Source of the DNA: Batillaria attramentaria
Taxonomy: Eukaryota; Mollusca; Gastropoda; Batillariidae
DNA: 64,000 bases
Reading direction: 5' to 3'
Assembly: GCA_018292915.2 (NCBI GenBank)
Contig: JACVVK020000140.1
Span: forward strand, 986,001 to 1,050,000
This document shows positions 22,655 through 36,976 of this stretch, piece after piece (the stretch's first letter is position 1; each line of letters opens with the position of its first letter). The notes beneath the pieces are model-generated. The model was not told the DNA's origin. It saw only the letters and a program-made list of their open reading frames with translations, and made no database searches. Made by a program: the position numbers and the translations under genes.

Positions 22655-22950
22655 AAAACCTTCGGTGAGCGCTCTTTCAGTTTCTGTGCCCCCCCCCCCC
22701 CCCCCCCAGGTATGGAATTCTCTGCCTCCCTCCCTTAGGAACACCCAGACCCTCCCACAGTTTAAATCAAAACTAAAGACTTCTCTATTCAAGACAGCAT
22801 ATGATCTAGAGTATCATCTACCCCCCCCCCCCCCCCCCCCCCCGCACACGTAGTGTTTCACGTATGCGTGAGAATGTGTGTGTGTAGCGCACTGAGTGCT
22901 CTTTGAGCAGACTACTAGCGCTATATAAGAGCTATTATTATTATTATAGA
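22655..22950 (+). mobile_element. CR1/L2-like LINE 3' end remnant
   Basis: The plus-strand translation shows VWNSLPPSLRNT, then LPQFKSKLKTSLF, the typical C-terminal motif of CR1/L2 reverse transcriptases. A C-rich tract interrupts it twice. It is followed by a 3' tail with AGCGCTATATAAGAGC and an ATT repeat. It is too short to be functional. Confidence 0.75.
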
Positions 22951-22984
22951 ATAATTTGCACAGAGCTCTGCTTTGTATATTGGA

Positions 22985-23570
<586 letters not shown>

Positions 23571-23795
23571 AAACTGAACATGCTTGAACTGCGGCATGTT
23601 TACGCAAAGACTGTTTAACAAGGGTGCTGCAAACTTCAGATCACTTACAACAAAAAACTTCTTGAAATAATGATTATGTCCACAATCCTTTTCAATCAAT
23701 ATCAGTGGAAGCAACAGCTGTCTCACAAACAATTAGTATAGTAGTGTACAATCAATGTGGCTGCTTCCTCCACGCCCCCCCCCCCCCCCCCCCCC

Positions 23796-23876
23796 TGACA
23801 CTTCAGCGCCAACATTTCAGCGCCACCAATTCAGCGCGACGAGTTTTCAGCGCCGTACATTTCAGCGCCAAACGAT

Positions 23877-23910
<34 letters not shown>

Positions 23911-24215
23911 TAGCTAAACACATAAACTAGCTAATCACATTTTTTTAACAAGTTAAACTTTAATGACAAATTATCTAAAACCCATGGTGTCCATTAAAAT
24001 CACTAAAATCCAAATGGGTCGTTTGGTGTCTCTCCATTGTAAAACACTGATGCCTAGTTGGCCTAAAACATGAACGCAAATGCAAGTCCCTCGATCGTGT
24101 CCATGAGAGAACGATCTCCTGCATTGTACTGCAGGATTATCACATCACGATTTGTAACTCACAACGGGGTATATGAATGATCACTCACATCACTTAAACC
24201 ACGTAAAACAAATGC

Positions 24216-24246
<31 letters not shown>

Positions 24247-24380
24247 ACACCCACCCCCGGGCTGAAATGTATGGCGCTGAAATGTACGGCGTCGAACTGT
24301 ACGGCGCTGATAAGACGCGGCGCTGAAATGGTGGCGCTAAATTGTTGGCGCTGAAATGGTGGCGCTGAAATGACGTGTCA
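23796..24380. mobile_element. Foldback-type element with repeat-built terminal inverted repeats
   Basis: The left end starts TGACACTTCAGCGCC and contains five units of the ATTTCAGCGCCA type. The right end, read in reverse, starts TGACACGTCATTTCAGCGCC and holds about eight such units. Both ends abut poly-C in mirrored orientation. The interior has a GA repeat, unique sequence and CA, with no transposase frame. Confidence 0.78.
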
Positions 24381-24697
24381 CCCCCCCCCCCCACCCACCC
24401 CATCGCTCCTACTCCCGTCTCCTCCCAGGCCCCAACAGAAATGTTTATGGCATGGGTTAGTTTTATATCTTGCAGCATGAATTCAGTGACAGTATTTGTC
24501 TAGGCTGTTTCAGTCGACGAAACACTGGCGCCAGCTGGAGGACAATACGTGTAAGTAGGTATACTGATATTAGTCATCACGGGGGTAAAACAAAATGAAC
24601 GGGCGTTTTTCTGGTGCAATGCCGCTCAAAATGACTGCACCGCCAATCAGCGGGTTACCGCAGTCGTTTTTCCAAATTCAAAACGCCACAGCACCGG

Positions 24698-25035
24698 AAA
24701 ACAAGATGGCCACCAGCCCAATATGTTGTTTCCATTCAGTGACCTGCTGTCGTCACAGTCGTGGTCGTTGTGTCATGTATGCAGCCCGCGCGCACACGCC
24801 GGAACGCAAGCTCTCTGACATCAAGCATGCTGACATAAAGAAAGTACTGGAAACCCTTTCCGTGCTTCTATGCGCTCGCAAAACCCCAAACACATGAGGT
24901 CGTGTTAGCTCGCCCAGCTGGTTGACGTCACTAACTTTGTGACGTATGCGAGGTTCTACATGGGTGAATGGAACAAAAGCGTTCCCCTTTGACAGAGTTA
25001 CTTCCCGCAGGCCTGACTGGCAGGTGACAGACGAC
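24698..25035 (+). repeat. Dispersed repeat family R1, copy 1
   Basis: It matches 43995-44340 over most of its length, from AACAAGATGGCCACCAGCCC through AGAGTTACTTCCCGCAG. Its start also matches 47661-47745. Both long copies share an open frame (MATSPICCFHS...), but differences between copies are mostly amino-acid changing, so I do not call a gene. Confidence 0.85.
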
Positions 25036-25042
25036 TGCATAC

Positions 25043-25045
<3 letters not shown>

Positions 25046-25078
<33 letters not shown>

Positions 25079-25460
25079 GTATTGTATAGGCGCTTTACCC
25101 ATTTCATGAATCGGCTCATAGCGCCGCGAACTGAACCCAACATGCACGCTCACGTGAATCACACGCATTCTCTCACACACTGGACATGAACACATTACAA
25201 TCACGTGGTGCGAAGGGTCAGCTCAGCTATTTAAACTTCGGGATATAGAATTGCATTTTTTTTTCAAATTTGGTGGGCTGAACATTTCCAAAGCAGAGTG
25301 GGAGGAAGCCGGAGTACCCGGAGAGAATCCCCAACGATCGACCCGAATGAACGGCGCCACATACGAGAAGGAAAATTTCTTTGCCCCGAGTGGGACTCGA
25401 ACCCCTGACCTCTCGCATTGGTGACACGTCTCTTAACCACTAGACCACCGACCGCCCCTC
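25046..25460 (-). mobile_element. Full-length SINE-2 copy, minus orientation
   Basis: It is the reverse complement of the element at 5114-5520. The ATT tail is at 25046-25078 and the tRNA-like head at the right end has GGGGTTCGAGTCCCACTC. The two copies are close in sequence along their length. Confidence 0.9.
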
Positions 25461-25484
25461 TCACCTTTTTAAGGGGGAACCGAA

Positions 25485-25675
25485 CCTTTTTAAGGGTGGC
25501 CGAATGGTAGAGCGTTAGGCGTCTAATGTTCGGGTCGTCAGTTCGTATTCCGGCTGGGGCCAAATATTTGTGCTGGCTTTTTCATCGTTGCCCCGTCTTT
25601 GATATCACCCGTATGTGGTGGAAAAGGACGTTAAACTCCAAAACACCCACCCCCACCCAACACCCTCCCACCCCT
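25485..25675 (+). mobile_element. SINE-1 copy with altered 5' end
   Basis: From GGGTGGCCGAATGGTAGAGC to CACCCACCCCCACCC it matches the SINE-1 family. The first bases are replaced by CCTTTTTAAGGG, which also occurs about 20 bp upstream, so the 5' end was rearranged or truncated. Confidence 0.85.
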
Positions 25676-26421
25676 AACCTCTTTAGCGTTTACGTCGACG
25701 CGAGCGTTAACAGAGAGCGAGTTTCTGCCTTCGCTGGACGACGTGATCTGACTAACGGAGCTGGTCAGGGAGCCTGAAGGAATATTGTCAGTTATTGAAG
25801 ACGTGTATAATTATGCTCATGTTTTCGAATGACGGCTTCAGATGAGAGCAATCGTCGTGGACACGTTTGAAGTGGCACAGCAACGGGGGGAAAAAAAAGG
25901 CGTCCATTTTGCTTACCTCCCGTGTTCATAGGGAAAAACAGTTTTCGCTTCGTTGTTTTGCCATCGACATCTGGCGGCGTACCTGTCTCACCCTTTTCTT
26001 TTCTCCGTTCAAAGCTCTGTGTTGTACGGTGAATCATCTGAGTGACCCACTAAAAAGCTTCAGGTTTGGGCCAAGCCCTTGTAGCCCAGGTGCTGGTTTA
26101 CGACGAATCGACAAGAAAAGATTTCCACCCAGTGTGTCACCGTGGCATACCGTGTACCGCCCCCAGCAACTGGTGGATTGTCATAGCAAGATTTTTTTCC
26201 AGTGCAGTCTGGCGTGTACTGATACAGACCAATAATTAGCCCGTGAAAATTGTTCACGGTCGATGCTGTTGGAAACGGCCGGGAAAAAAAGAAGAAGAGA
26301 GAGGCTGCTTTGTCTGGCGCTGTTAGGCAGCTGGGCGGAAGAAATGAAATAAAATGAATGAAATCAACAACGGTAAAAGCCATAGGTCCAGCAGTCCTGG
26401 TTTCATTCTTGCCGTTGCTAA

Positions 26422-26423
<2 letters not shown>

Positions 26424-26487
<64 letters not shown>

Positions 26488-26506
26488 GCACGCACGCACG
26501 CACGCA

Positions 26507-26541
<35 letters not shown>

Positions 26542-26674
26542 GCCTTCTTTTTCTTTTCCGTAGTCGTAGCTTTAGTTGTAGTACTTCAGTAGTTTATAGC
26601 AACGGCAGATACGTAAAATGACTATGTGGACAACAATGTTAATATCTTTACCGTTGAGAAGTAAAGCTTCATTG

Positions 26675-26728
<54 letters not shown>
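26424..26728. repeat. CA/GCAC/TC microsatellites
   Basis: (CA)n, GCAC repeats and TC at 26424-26540, plus (TC)n at 26679-26728. Confidence 0.95.
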
Positions 26729-26731
<3 letters not shown>

Positions 26732-27409
26732 TACCTACCTACGCACGACACACATCGGTATCAATGCAAAACACATAAAAGGTAAGAACATGGGCAACAC
26801 ACACACAGATGAGGTTTCATACCACCTCATCAGTACTGGGTGTTCAACGCTCTCTGAGAAGGCTTGGGCAAAGCGTTCCACAGAGTGGACACAGCAATGC
26901 GGACGAGGGATCGAGGCAGCCTCATAGCACTTCGACGGTGAACTGGCCGGGTTGCTGCTTTCCAAGTCCACGCCACGTGAAGCAGAGCCGGGGAAAAAAA
27001 AGAAAGAGAAAAAAAAAAAGCCGTTGCCCTGTCCTGATCAGTGCAGCAGGCTGATTGGCAGTCAGACAGACTTGCACCGACATACACCTAGCAGCCAACT
27101 AACCATGAACACATTGACAGGCAACGGAATGTACGCGTCGCGACAGCTCTTACTTAAGAAATGAGATGGCGATTTGCCCAACAGATTTCCAGATACCTGT
27201 GGGTATTGAAGTGACCATCGACGTGCAATGTTCCAACGGGAGGTTTGATTTGGTTAGTTATTTAGTTAGTAAGTTAGTTAGTTAGTTAGCAATGTTCTAA
27301 TGGTAAGTTTGATTTAGTGATTTAGTTAGTTAGTTAGTTAGCCATTGTTGCTTGGGCGACGTAAATCCACAGATACCTGACCCTCTCTCTCTCTCTTGTG
27401 TGTGTTTTA

Positions 27410-27610
<201 letters not shown>

Positions 27611-27953
27611 TCTTTTACGATCCAGCACAATTAATGGCTACGTTGATGAATCCATTCACACGGCTATGAGACAGCGTCTGGCTTTTCTGACGGCCAGTTT
27701 CTCGCTCATTCAGGGGACGACCGGAAAACCATAAAAACAACCACGCTACGTGTCCCCGACCATTCAGCACGTATCATCAACGTCCTACGACGTATTCCCA
27801 TTCATGTGCTGACTGAGAAATCGATGAGAAGAAGAACTGTGCTCGCATACCTGAAATTCAGCCGAGTAGCCAGCTCCTGCAGCAAATTTAACTGAAAACC
27901 CACCTCTTCACTGTCTTCAGCTAGAAGCTGTTGCCACATCACCGTCTAGCTGG

Positions 27954-28304
<351 letters not shown>

Positions 28305-28369
28305 AGCCAGGGACATGGGATATTGCACATTATGTGTTTGTAGCTTACGTATGAGTTGAGGCATGTTTT

Positions 28370-28449
28370 ATTTGTTTCTGGGTGAGTGACTGTGTGTAGA
28401 TTGTAAGGCGCCCTGAGCTCCTGCGGGAGGAACGGCGTCCCTTGAATAC

Positions 28450-28485
<36 letters not shown>

Positions 28486-28510
28486 ATTATTGTTGTTATT
28501 ATTATTATCG
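28370..28510 (+). mobile_element. Retroelement 3' tail with ATT repeat
   Basis: GTAAGGCGCCCTGAGCTCC followed by an ATT repeat resembles the inverted tail at 6190-6280. It is a LINE or SINE 3' end, with no coding part preserved. Confidence 0.6.
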
Positions 28511-28825
28511 GCACCAAGATGTACGTGATTTGTGTCTCGTTCCTTTTTGGAAACAATCGTGTGAAACGTCCGCTGTGAACGAATATAGAAACAGTGCTCG
28601 TGAACCATCAGACCAATATTCAAAAATAGTTTGTTGTTGTTAACGCTGTTGTTGTTTTAATGTTGACACTTAGATCTGAACCTAAGATACATAAGACAGT
28701 GTGGGCACTCAACAAAAAAGGCATTGGTCGACGGCTTCTGAGAAGCCAGGAAAACATTTTGATGTTAGATATAATCATACAGCCATTCAATCACAGATGT
28801 CATTATTGCGCGCTGACATGTTTAG

Positions 28826-28990
28826 CTGGTGCCATTTTTTTTTTTTTTTTTTTATCCCGGCGTTCACCGGGCCCGGGAACTACGGCACCTGCGGTGCCGG
28901 CCGTGTAATCATCCACATCAAAAGACGTATCATACCAAGGGAAGCACCCCCAAAGTCGCACCCGTGAAGTGGGTGAATCTGGTGCCATTT
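28826..28990 (-). mobile_element. Truncated SINE-4 copy with 12-bp target-site duplication
   Basis: Bases 28838-28978 match the 3' half of the SINE at 21190-21470 in the same orientation, with a plus-strand T run as its poly-A tail. CTGGTGCCATTT at 28826-28837 and 28979-28990 is the target-site duplication. The tRNA-like head is absent. Confidence 0.88.
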
Positions 28991-30050
28991 CTGTCTTCGT
29001 GACAACATTTTACCTCGTCGCTGGACAACAAGAACATTCCCGATAAATGCTTATCAAAACCGAAATACGATCGACCAAACTGTTAGGCGTTTTAGTAGCC
29101 GTAATGTCTATTATTTAATTTTAAACCAAGGTAGATAATTTAGCGCCAACATGAAGACACCACAACCGAAGAACCTCTCTCTGTAACTCCAGATCGCCCG
29201 CACAAATGAAATGGATTGTACGGTCACCTCACCATTGTCTTTCATTTAGTCTAATTTGCAGATATTACGTTACTTTATGGAAAGGTAATTCCCCAATAAA
29301 AATGTTTTCCTAAATCGGATACATGTACATTCTTAATTTGCATGACATTTAGACGCAAATTCCAGCAAAACACAGATCCCTTCATCTCATGCCAACATCT
29401 CTCGTAAAACATTTTCAGTGTTATCCTTTCTGTCATCAGCCATAGACATAATTCCTTTTGTTCCAGCTAAGAGTTTTGCAGGGCATAAACAAAGATCATT
29501 AAATTCCCATCGGAGAAATGCGACAGAAACGACTCGCCGGAATGATGCACCTCAGATAAAAGAGCGCTACCAAGGGAGGTAACATCCAGCGCGGATCGTG
29601 AGAATCTAGGGAGAAATCACTAGGTGGAGCGAGTGCGGTCTCGTTATTCCACGAACAAGTCAACCCCCAAGACCCAGTGCCGAAGTGTGATTGCGCACGA
29701 TTGTGCAAATGAGCGCTTACAGGCTCGCGGGAAAAAAAATAGGAAAAAAAGTCAGTTACTAGTGTGTTTTTATTAATTATTGTTTTTACCTATCTATTTA
29801 TCCATCTATTTATTTATCCTTTTTTTTTTTAAAGAAGACTTTTTTCTGGGTCGATGGAACTTTCGCAGTACAGTGTCAGTTTGTCTGATTGATCTTGTTT
29901 GTTTGTTTTGTTTTGCATTGTTTTGCTTTGTTTTGTTTTTCTGTTCTTATTCTTCTTCCTGTTTTTGTCTTATTTTTGTAGATGTACTTTTTGCACAATC
30001 ATCTAAGACTTGTGGGGTTACGAACGCAGCGGAAATTTTGGCTTAAGAGC
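28991..30050. other. Non-coding stretch without recognisable features
   Basis: AT-rich sequence with TTTG/TTTA-rich low complexity near 29780-29960. No family signature was found in any frame. Confidence 0.45.
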
Positions 30051-30053
30051 GGA

Positions 30054-30093
30054 TAGAGAGAGAGAGAGAGAGAGGGGAAAAAAAGAGCCAAAA

Positions 30094-30132
<39 letters not shown>

Positions 30133-30410
30133 AAACACCCAAGATGCACATATTTACATAATCATGTTAGTTTTCATTAACTTTAATCATTTCTGTTTCT
30201 TGGTTATCTTTATCATCTATTTTAGCTACATGTATTACGCCTATTCGCCGCCTTCTTGTATTTCAGTTTTAATGTCTATAATGCATATAATCCTTAGCTT
30301 ACTTTTACTCTCGTACTGTAGTCTAGCAACGGCAAGGTTGCAAACTGGCCTTTTGGCCAAAATCTTCTACCGTTGGAAAATAAAGGATTGTCATTCTCTC
30401 TCTCTCTCTC
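30054..30410 (+). repeat. GA/TC microsatellites and a LINE-like 3' tail
   Basis: (GA)n at 30054-30074 and (TC)n at 30096-30130 form a potential hairpin. TAGTCTAGCAACGGCAAGGT to AAAATAAAGGATTGTCATTC, then TC repeats, resembles the tails at 34860 and 49720 (minus). Confidence 0.65.
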
Positions 30411-31040
30411 TTTTGGCCATCACTGGCTTCTTTTTTTTTTTTTTCTCCGAAAGCCCATTCAAATGAAACTGAGCCGTAGCTTGATAACAGCTCAATACTC
30501 TCGAGTCATTAAAAAGCACTTCATCATCGTGACCCTTCGGAGATAAGGGGAAACAACCGCAGAAAGGGCAAGGAAGGGGAATAACGAGCTTAGACGATAA
30601 TGCTGTGCCAATCCGTTTTGTTACCTTTTTTTGTGTTAGATTTCTTGTGAATTACATGAAACACCAAAAACGTTCTGCCATCAGCGAGGAATGAAAGGGA
30701 TTGGGACTTGATTCTACCTCTTTCTTTTTTTGTTCTCTCCAAACGTGAGACATACATTTAGGGTTCGTACACCAGTGACCGAAGTCGGGGAGCTGACATT
30801 ATCTCCCCTGAAATCGATGGCGGTTGTGTCCCTTGACTACGCACTTTTATGGATGAGGTTTCGAATACGACCCAACGCCACGACTGCTTCAGCGCTGTCA
30901 TTTTTTACCAATGCTCCGTGGTGCAGAATGCGCCAAACCTCTGCCTAGAAAGTATCCGCTGAGCTACCGCAGCGTGAAATTCGCATCTCCTTTGACCGAT
31001 AAGGTTTCGGGATTTTTTTTCCCCCCGGTCAGCACCTAAA

Positions 31041-31634
31041 CGACCCCCGCCCCAACCCTGTACCCGGGTCCTCGCTTCTCTCGGCCCCTGCGATGACGGC
31101 CAAGCCGGGCTAACCGAGACCGAGCCGAGCTAAGTGATACCTGAGAAGGAAAAAAAAACAAAATTACTCGGTGACAAGGAAAGTGGACAGTTGCAAACAA
31201 CTTTGAGGTCCCAGTGTTATTTCATAGTGTGCACAGAAGCGATGAAAACTGTCGCATTCACCAGCACAGTACATTTTCAGCCTGGTTAGAGAGTATTGCC
31301 TGCATGTGTTGTCTCCCTTGCCACAACAAGCACGCATTTTTCGTGGCAGAGCACAAAGCTCCCACGAAAATTGCATGCTTACTGCGGGTCTGTGTATGCA
31401 CGAGGGACAACTCATGCAGGAAATACTCTCTAACCAGCCTGAAAATGTACTGTGCTGGTAAAATGCGACAGTTTTCACTTTCCTTGTCACCGAGTAGTTT
31501 TTTTTTTGTTTTTTGTTTTTTTTTCCCCCGTCTTAGGTATCACTTAGCTCGGCTCGGTCTCGGTTAGCCCGACTTGGCCGTCATCGCAGGGGCTAAGAGA
31601 AGCGAGGACCCGGGTACAGGGTTGCCCCCGCCCA
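31041..31634. mobile_element. Near-continuous foldback of about 590 bp
   Basis: The left half is closely complementary to the right half. Outer arms share CCCGGGTCCTCGCTTCTC, TGCGATGACGGCCAAG and CCGAGCCGAGCTAAGTGATA. Middle arms share GTGACAAGGAAAGTG. Inner arms share CAGCACAGTACATTTTCAG and GGTTAGAGAGTATT. The centre is near 31355, with a second small palindrome there (GCATTTTTCGTGG / CCCACGAAAATTGC). No transposase frame is present. Confidence 0.85.
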
Positions 31635-31639
31635 CACAG

Positions 31640-32875
31640 GAGCAGCATACGTGGCGACCCTGTGACAAACAGCTCGCCTTGACTGTGATGTCACCAAGAT
31701 TGAAAACTGAATTGTCGAAGAAGCGTCACTTATCTCCCGCTGTCCTTTTCCACGTATTTGTCAGTGTCTAGGCTGCTATGAAGTCTGAAGTCTGTTATCA
31801 ACACGTTAAAAGATGTACGACTAAACCGACGATAATCAGACTAGGCTCGCGTTTCCAGAGAACTACTTCGCGGTCAAAGCGGGTGTGATCAGTTGTTGAC
31901 AGAGTGCTTCGGTCGCAGTTCGGTTGTTTCGTGTGGTTTACGAGTCAGCCACGCAGCGCACGGATATTTGCGGATCGGACTAGCTGCGCGTAATAATTAC
32001 CAGCAGTGGCAGGGATCAGGCGAGAGGCCAAACTGACGCCTGTGGGTCTGTTGAGAATGACGAAAGCGACTCATTAACACCAGAACTCGGAAGAAAAAAA
32101 AAAAAGGGGGGGGGGGGGCGGATCCACACAGAAAAGGCTGGATATCTAAGCGGTAAAAACTTGTGCCTTTCTATACGCCGAAGTCCATGCAATCAAGCCT
32201 CTAGCGGAGAAGATAAAACTCAAGATTAAGCAACCAACCATGTCGGGCGCTGCTATTTACCGCACCATTTGTCCAGTCCCCGCACGCCGCGTGGATCCGT
32301 CCCGTCCGCTGGACTCCACGGAACTTCGTATAGCAACATTCTTTCCAGAAAGTTGGGTACGTGACTGACAGACTTTAACCTATTGTTGACGAGGACCTCG
32401 TCTGAAGACTCGGCCCGAGGTAACGAAGTTGGACTAACAAGTCTGTCGGGGAGAGACGGGGCCTGTCAAGGAAAGAAAAGACAGGAGAGGAACTTCCTGA
32501 TGTATGGAGAGACGTCCCGCACTAAATGCCCTGACCACGTGACCACTCCTGTCCGTCACTTCCGCCGAAGGGCTGTCACTGTCGATTCAATGAGGAACGC
32601 TCCAGGCCAAAGTAGTTTCCATTCGGTGACATTGTCACCGCGTCAGTGTGATCTCGGAGGCATCGTCCCGAAGGAACAGGGGCAGCGAACTCGATGCTCA
32701 GACACAAATACGAGTTACGTTCCTTTCCGTTCCTCCCAGGTGTATCGTAGGATATCCGCAGAAGGCGCTCAGATATGGACACCAGTCAATAAATCAAACT
32801 GCTCTGGTTACTGTAAATCCTACCCAACCACTTGGTTGTGAACATGAGAGCGTAACGGAGTCGACGTCTTCATGT
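31640..32875. other. Non-coding stretch without recognisable gene
   Basis: It contains a 152-codon plus-strand open frame (32383-32841) with no recognisable domain, coding signature or homologous copy in the window. Short A and G runs lie near 32093-32118. Confidence 0.4.
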
Positions 32876-32878
32876 ATG

Positions 32879-32879
<1 letters not shown>

Positions 32880-32952
<73 letters not shown>
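32880..32952. repeat. (CA)n microsatellite
   Basis: About 36 CA units. Confidence 0.97.
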
Positions 32953-32954
<2 letters not shown>

Positions 32955-33049
32955 GCTGATCAATCAGCTGTCTGCAAAAACGAACAGTGTATTTATTAGG
33001 GAAGGTAAGCGAACCATTTGGCGTCGCAGTTTTCTTACAATACCGTAGT

Positions 33050-33056
33050 TCACCAC

Positions 33057-33089
<33 letters not shown>

Positions 33090-33380
33090 TCGCATCAACA
33101 TAGACGTTTTATCCCAAATATTTGGCTGAAAGCGCCGCGAGCTAAACCCAACACGCACGCTCACGTGAATCACACGCAGACTCTCAAACACTGGACATGA
33201 ACACATAACACGCACATGTATCGAACTGCCAGCTCAGCAATTCAAGTAACGGAATTTTAGAACTGCATTTATTTTCGAATTTTGTGGCATGAGAATTTTT
33301 AAAGCGGAGGGGGAGGAAGTCGGAGTACCCGGAGAGAACCCCCGACGGTTGAGGGGGAATGACGGGTACATGACACTCTT
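33050..33380 (-). mobile_element. Truncated SINE-2 copy, minus orientation
   Basis: The ATT tail (33057-33091), the AAAGCGCCGCGAGCTAAACC region and the ACCCGGAGAGAACCCCCGAC region match SINE-2. The tRNA-like head at the right end is missing. Confidence 0.82.
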
Positions 33381-33589
33381 CGGGGTTTGTTGGGAATCCA
33401 GAACAAATCCAGAACAATAGTGTACCGCACGTGCAGCTGTCAGTTAGACTTCCGTTGTGTTGTCTCACTTATCCGGACACGTGTTTTTCACACACTTGAT
33501 ATTCGTGGGTTTTGTTGTTGTTGTTGTTCACGGGCTCTGATACCGCAGTGTGAAAGAACTTTCTGTGACTTGGAAACCTTGTCGCATCG

Positions 33590-33831
33590 TTTCGTCTGCT
33601 TTGGAAATGTTCAGCCCACAAAATTTAAAAAAAAAAAGCAATAATTCTAAAATTACGAAACTTGAATTGCTGAGCTGCCGCCCTTCGCTCCGCGTGATTG
33701 CAATGTGTTTATGTCCAGTGTGTGAGAGAATGCGTGTGATTCACGTGGTCGTGCGTGTTGGGTTTAGCTCGCGGCGCTTTGAGCCAAATAGCTGGGATAA
33801 AGCGCCTATAGTAATGAGCTTATTATTATCA
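33590..33831 (+). mobile_element. 5'-truncated SINE-2 copy
   Basis: It begins at CTGCTTTGGAAATGTTCAGC and runs to GATAAAGCGCCTATAG and an ATT tail. It is in opposite orientation to the truncated copy about 210 bp upstream, so the pair forms an inverted repeat. Confidence 0.85.
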
Positions 33832-34839
33832 AGCTTGTAAAGAACTGAGGAAATCCGCTGCTGCCGAGCGGACTGAAGTCTGTCTTCTACGAGCGACGCT
33901 GGCGCAATGAGCTGGACAAAACAGACAAGGGGAGGAAGCGTCCAGCGTCCAAAATTGGGTCATGTTTATGCAATAGCGTGGCGTTGGCGCTGGCCGCGCA
34001 CGGAGAGGAAAGCCATGCCAGCCACAAACAGCCTTGCGCTTGTGAACGGCGCGCAACTTATTTTCTGCATGGCTTTGTAATGCCCCCCACCCCCCAACCC
34101 CTCCCCAACCCCACACCCCTTACCTCTTTTCAAAGGGCAATAATGCCTACGCAATAAATGACCGGAGTCTGCGTTCCCAGCGATCGTAAAGTGTTGGTAC
34201 CGCCTTTACATTTCTCTTCTCAATTCTGCATCGACTATTTCCAGCTCCATTCTTCTCCAACCAAATACGTCAAGCTCCTATCAGCTCGGTTTGGATGGGA
34301 CCCTGAACACAGAGCGAATTTCTATGACTTTAGCAATTCCAAACGGATTCGTCTTCACTCTTTCATTGCGCTTACGTCCTCTGAGCGAAACTGGTCCGCC
34401 GATTATTTCGTCTGGTCCTGCATTTTAAGGGCTTCGCGTCTGATGAAAAGTTGTCCTTGAGTCGGCTCTGGCTTAAAGCCTTCGGCGGGGGTTAACATTT
34501 CGCCAACGGATTACTTACTTACTTCGTTCCAGTTCTGTTTCCAGGGGAAGGCCTTTTATTTGTAGTGCTTCACGGTTAAGCCAGGACAGGACGGTGGACA
34601 AGACAAGATGGACGGGTACGCGCCTCAGACACATTTGTCTTTGTTGTCCTCAGATCTGCATGATTTGCAATACAACGATGGATTTCGCCAATAACCAAAG
34701 AGGATTTCCTCTATTTATCAGCCGTCTGTTGAAGGGGTTAAGAGGCGTTGAGAACGCTGGAAGGGCGTGTGTGTCAATCATGAACAGCATTGTGTCAGTG
34801 GATCTTATATCGTTACGTGTAATTCTTTGTTGAAATTGT

Positions 34840-35036
34840 TGAAATGTGTTCCAGTTTTAGTAGATAGTCTCTGTAGTTTTAGCAACGGCAAGTTTGCAGA
34901 CTGACGAAGTTCTCTGTCAAAACATCTGCCACTTATCACCATCATCATCGTCATCATCATCAGCAGCAGTAGTAGCAGCAGCAGCTCTCTGTCTCTGTCT
35001 CTCTCTCTGTCTCTCTCTCTCTCTCTCTCTCATCCC
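34840..35036 (+). repeat. LINE-like 3' tail with ATC, CAG and TC repeats
   Basis: TAGTTTTAGCAACGGCAAGT resembles the inverted 38530-38570 sequence. It is followed by ATC, AGCAGC and CTCT repeats. Confidence 0.6.
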
Positions 35037-35324
35037 CCCACCCCCACTCTCAAGAATAAGTGAAAGAGTTCTGTTGATGATCTGGCCTACTTCTTATTAC
35101 GATACACAGAGTTACCCAGCCACAACACCGAAGTGATTCACACCATCAAAACTGATTCAATAATTATTTCTTTTTGTTGTAACTAACGTAAGACGTATTA
35201 TACAGATTCTTAAAACTTCCACCCCCATTTTAACTTACTCCAAAATTAAGCCCAACATCACATTAAAAGATTGATGAATCCTGTCTCCCTCACCCTCCCC
35301 TTACCCCTCTGACACCTTACCCCC

Positions 35325-35600
35325 CCCCCCCCCCAATTTTTTTTTTTTTTTTTCGTGTTTTCGTACTTGTTGACGATCCACTGACTCTCATGAAAGAATG
35401 TGAGATGTGAAAACCCAAACGTAGGAGGGCTGATTGCTTCCTGTTTTCTCAACGTTGTCCATGTGGTTGCTATCAGTGTACCTTTATTAAAAGAAGGTGT
35501 GGGAGCGGGGCACCAAACAAACACACACACAAAACAAACAAACAAACAAACAAACAAAAAACAAACAAACAAACAAACAACAACAACAAAAACCCCAGCT
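35325..35600. repeat. Poly-C/poly-T and AAAC microsatellite
   Basis: C and T runs at 35321-35353 and (AAAC)n at 35515-35590. Confidence 0.88.
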
Positions 35601-35738
35601 AAAACAAAATGCTGGAGAGAATGCTGTTGTTAATGTTTCTGTTGTCAGTAGAATCTTTTGCAAGAGGGATATCTTTTACAGAAAAGAAAAGATTGTTTGC
35701 GAACATGAGAACAGCGTCGACGTCTTCATGTAGGAACG

Positions 35739-35855
<117 letters not shown>

Positions 35856-36261
35856 CAGCAACAGCAGTCATAATTATCCCCCCCCCCCCTGTAGAGACTG
35901 ATCACTCGTGTAATGACGGCACACGTCACACGAGGAATACAAGACAGCAAGCCTACGCATTTTTCACAGAAAGCTGAAACGTTCCTGAAGGGAAGTAAAT
36001 ATCAAGCACTGCATTTTCTGCAAGATCTGCAGACGTGCACCAGAAATTTATGACGAAACAATGGATAGAGCTGGTGCAGATCGGCAACAGACTGTGATTT
36101 ATCATGACAGCTTGCAGTCTCTGGAGACGCGTTTGCGACTGGATGTCATTGTTTCTGATAATACCAGTAAAGCGGAAGCTCTCTAGGGAACACTTCTCGC
36201 ATACTGTATTTGGGCTCCCTCCAGCATGAAACACATTGCAGGTATTACGGACAGAAGAAGG

Positions 36262-36976
<715 letters not shown>

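Noticed and set aside
24595..24897. 100-codon frame overlapping repeat R1
   Set aside because: The copy at 43995 differs mainly by amino-acid changes and the frame extends into non-homologous sequence upstream.
26735..27087. Minus-strand frame with LWNALP-like peptide
   Set aside because: The short similarity to LINE C-termini is not supported by neighbouring motifs, and the frame passes through an A/G-rich tract.
32383..32841. 152-codon plus-strand open frame
   Set aside because: No recognisable domain, biased composition, splice signal or repeat copy supports it. A frame of this length can arise by chance in 64 kb.
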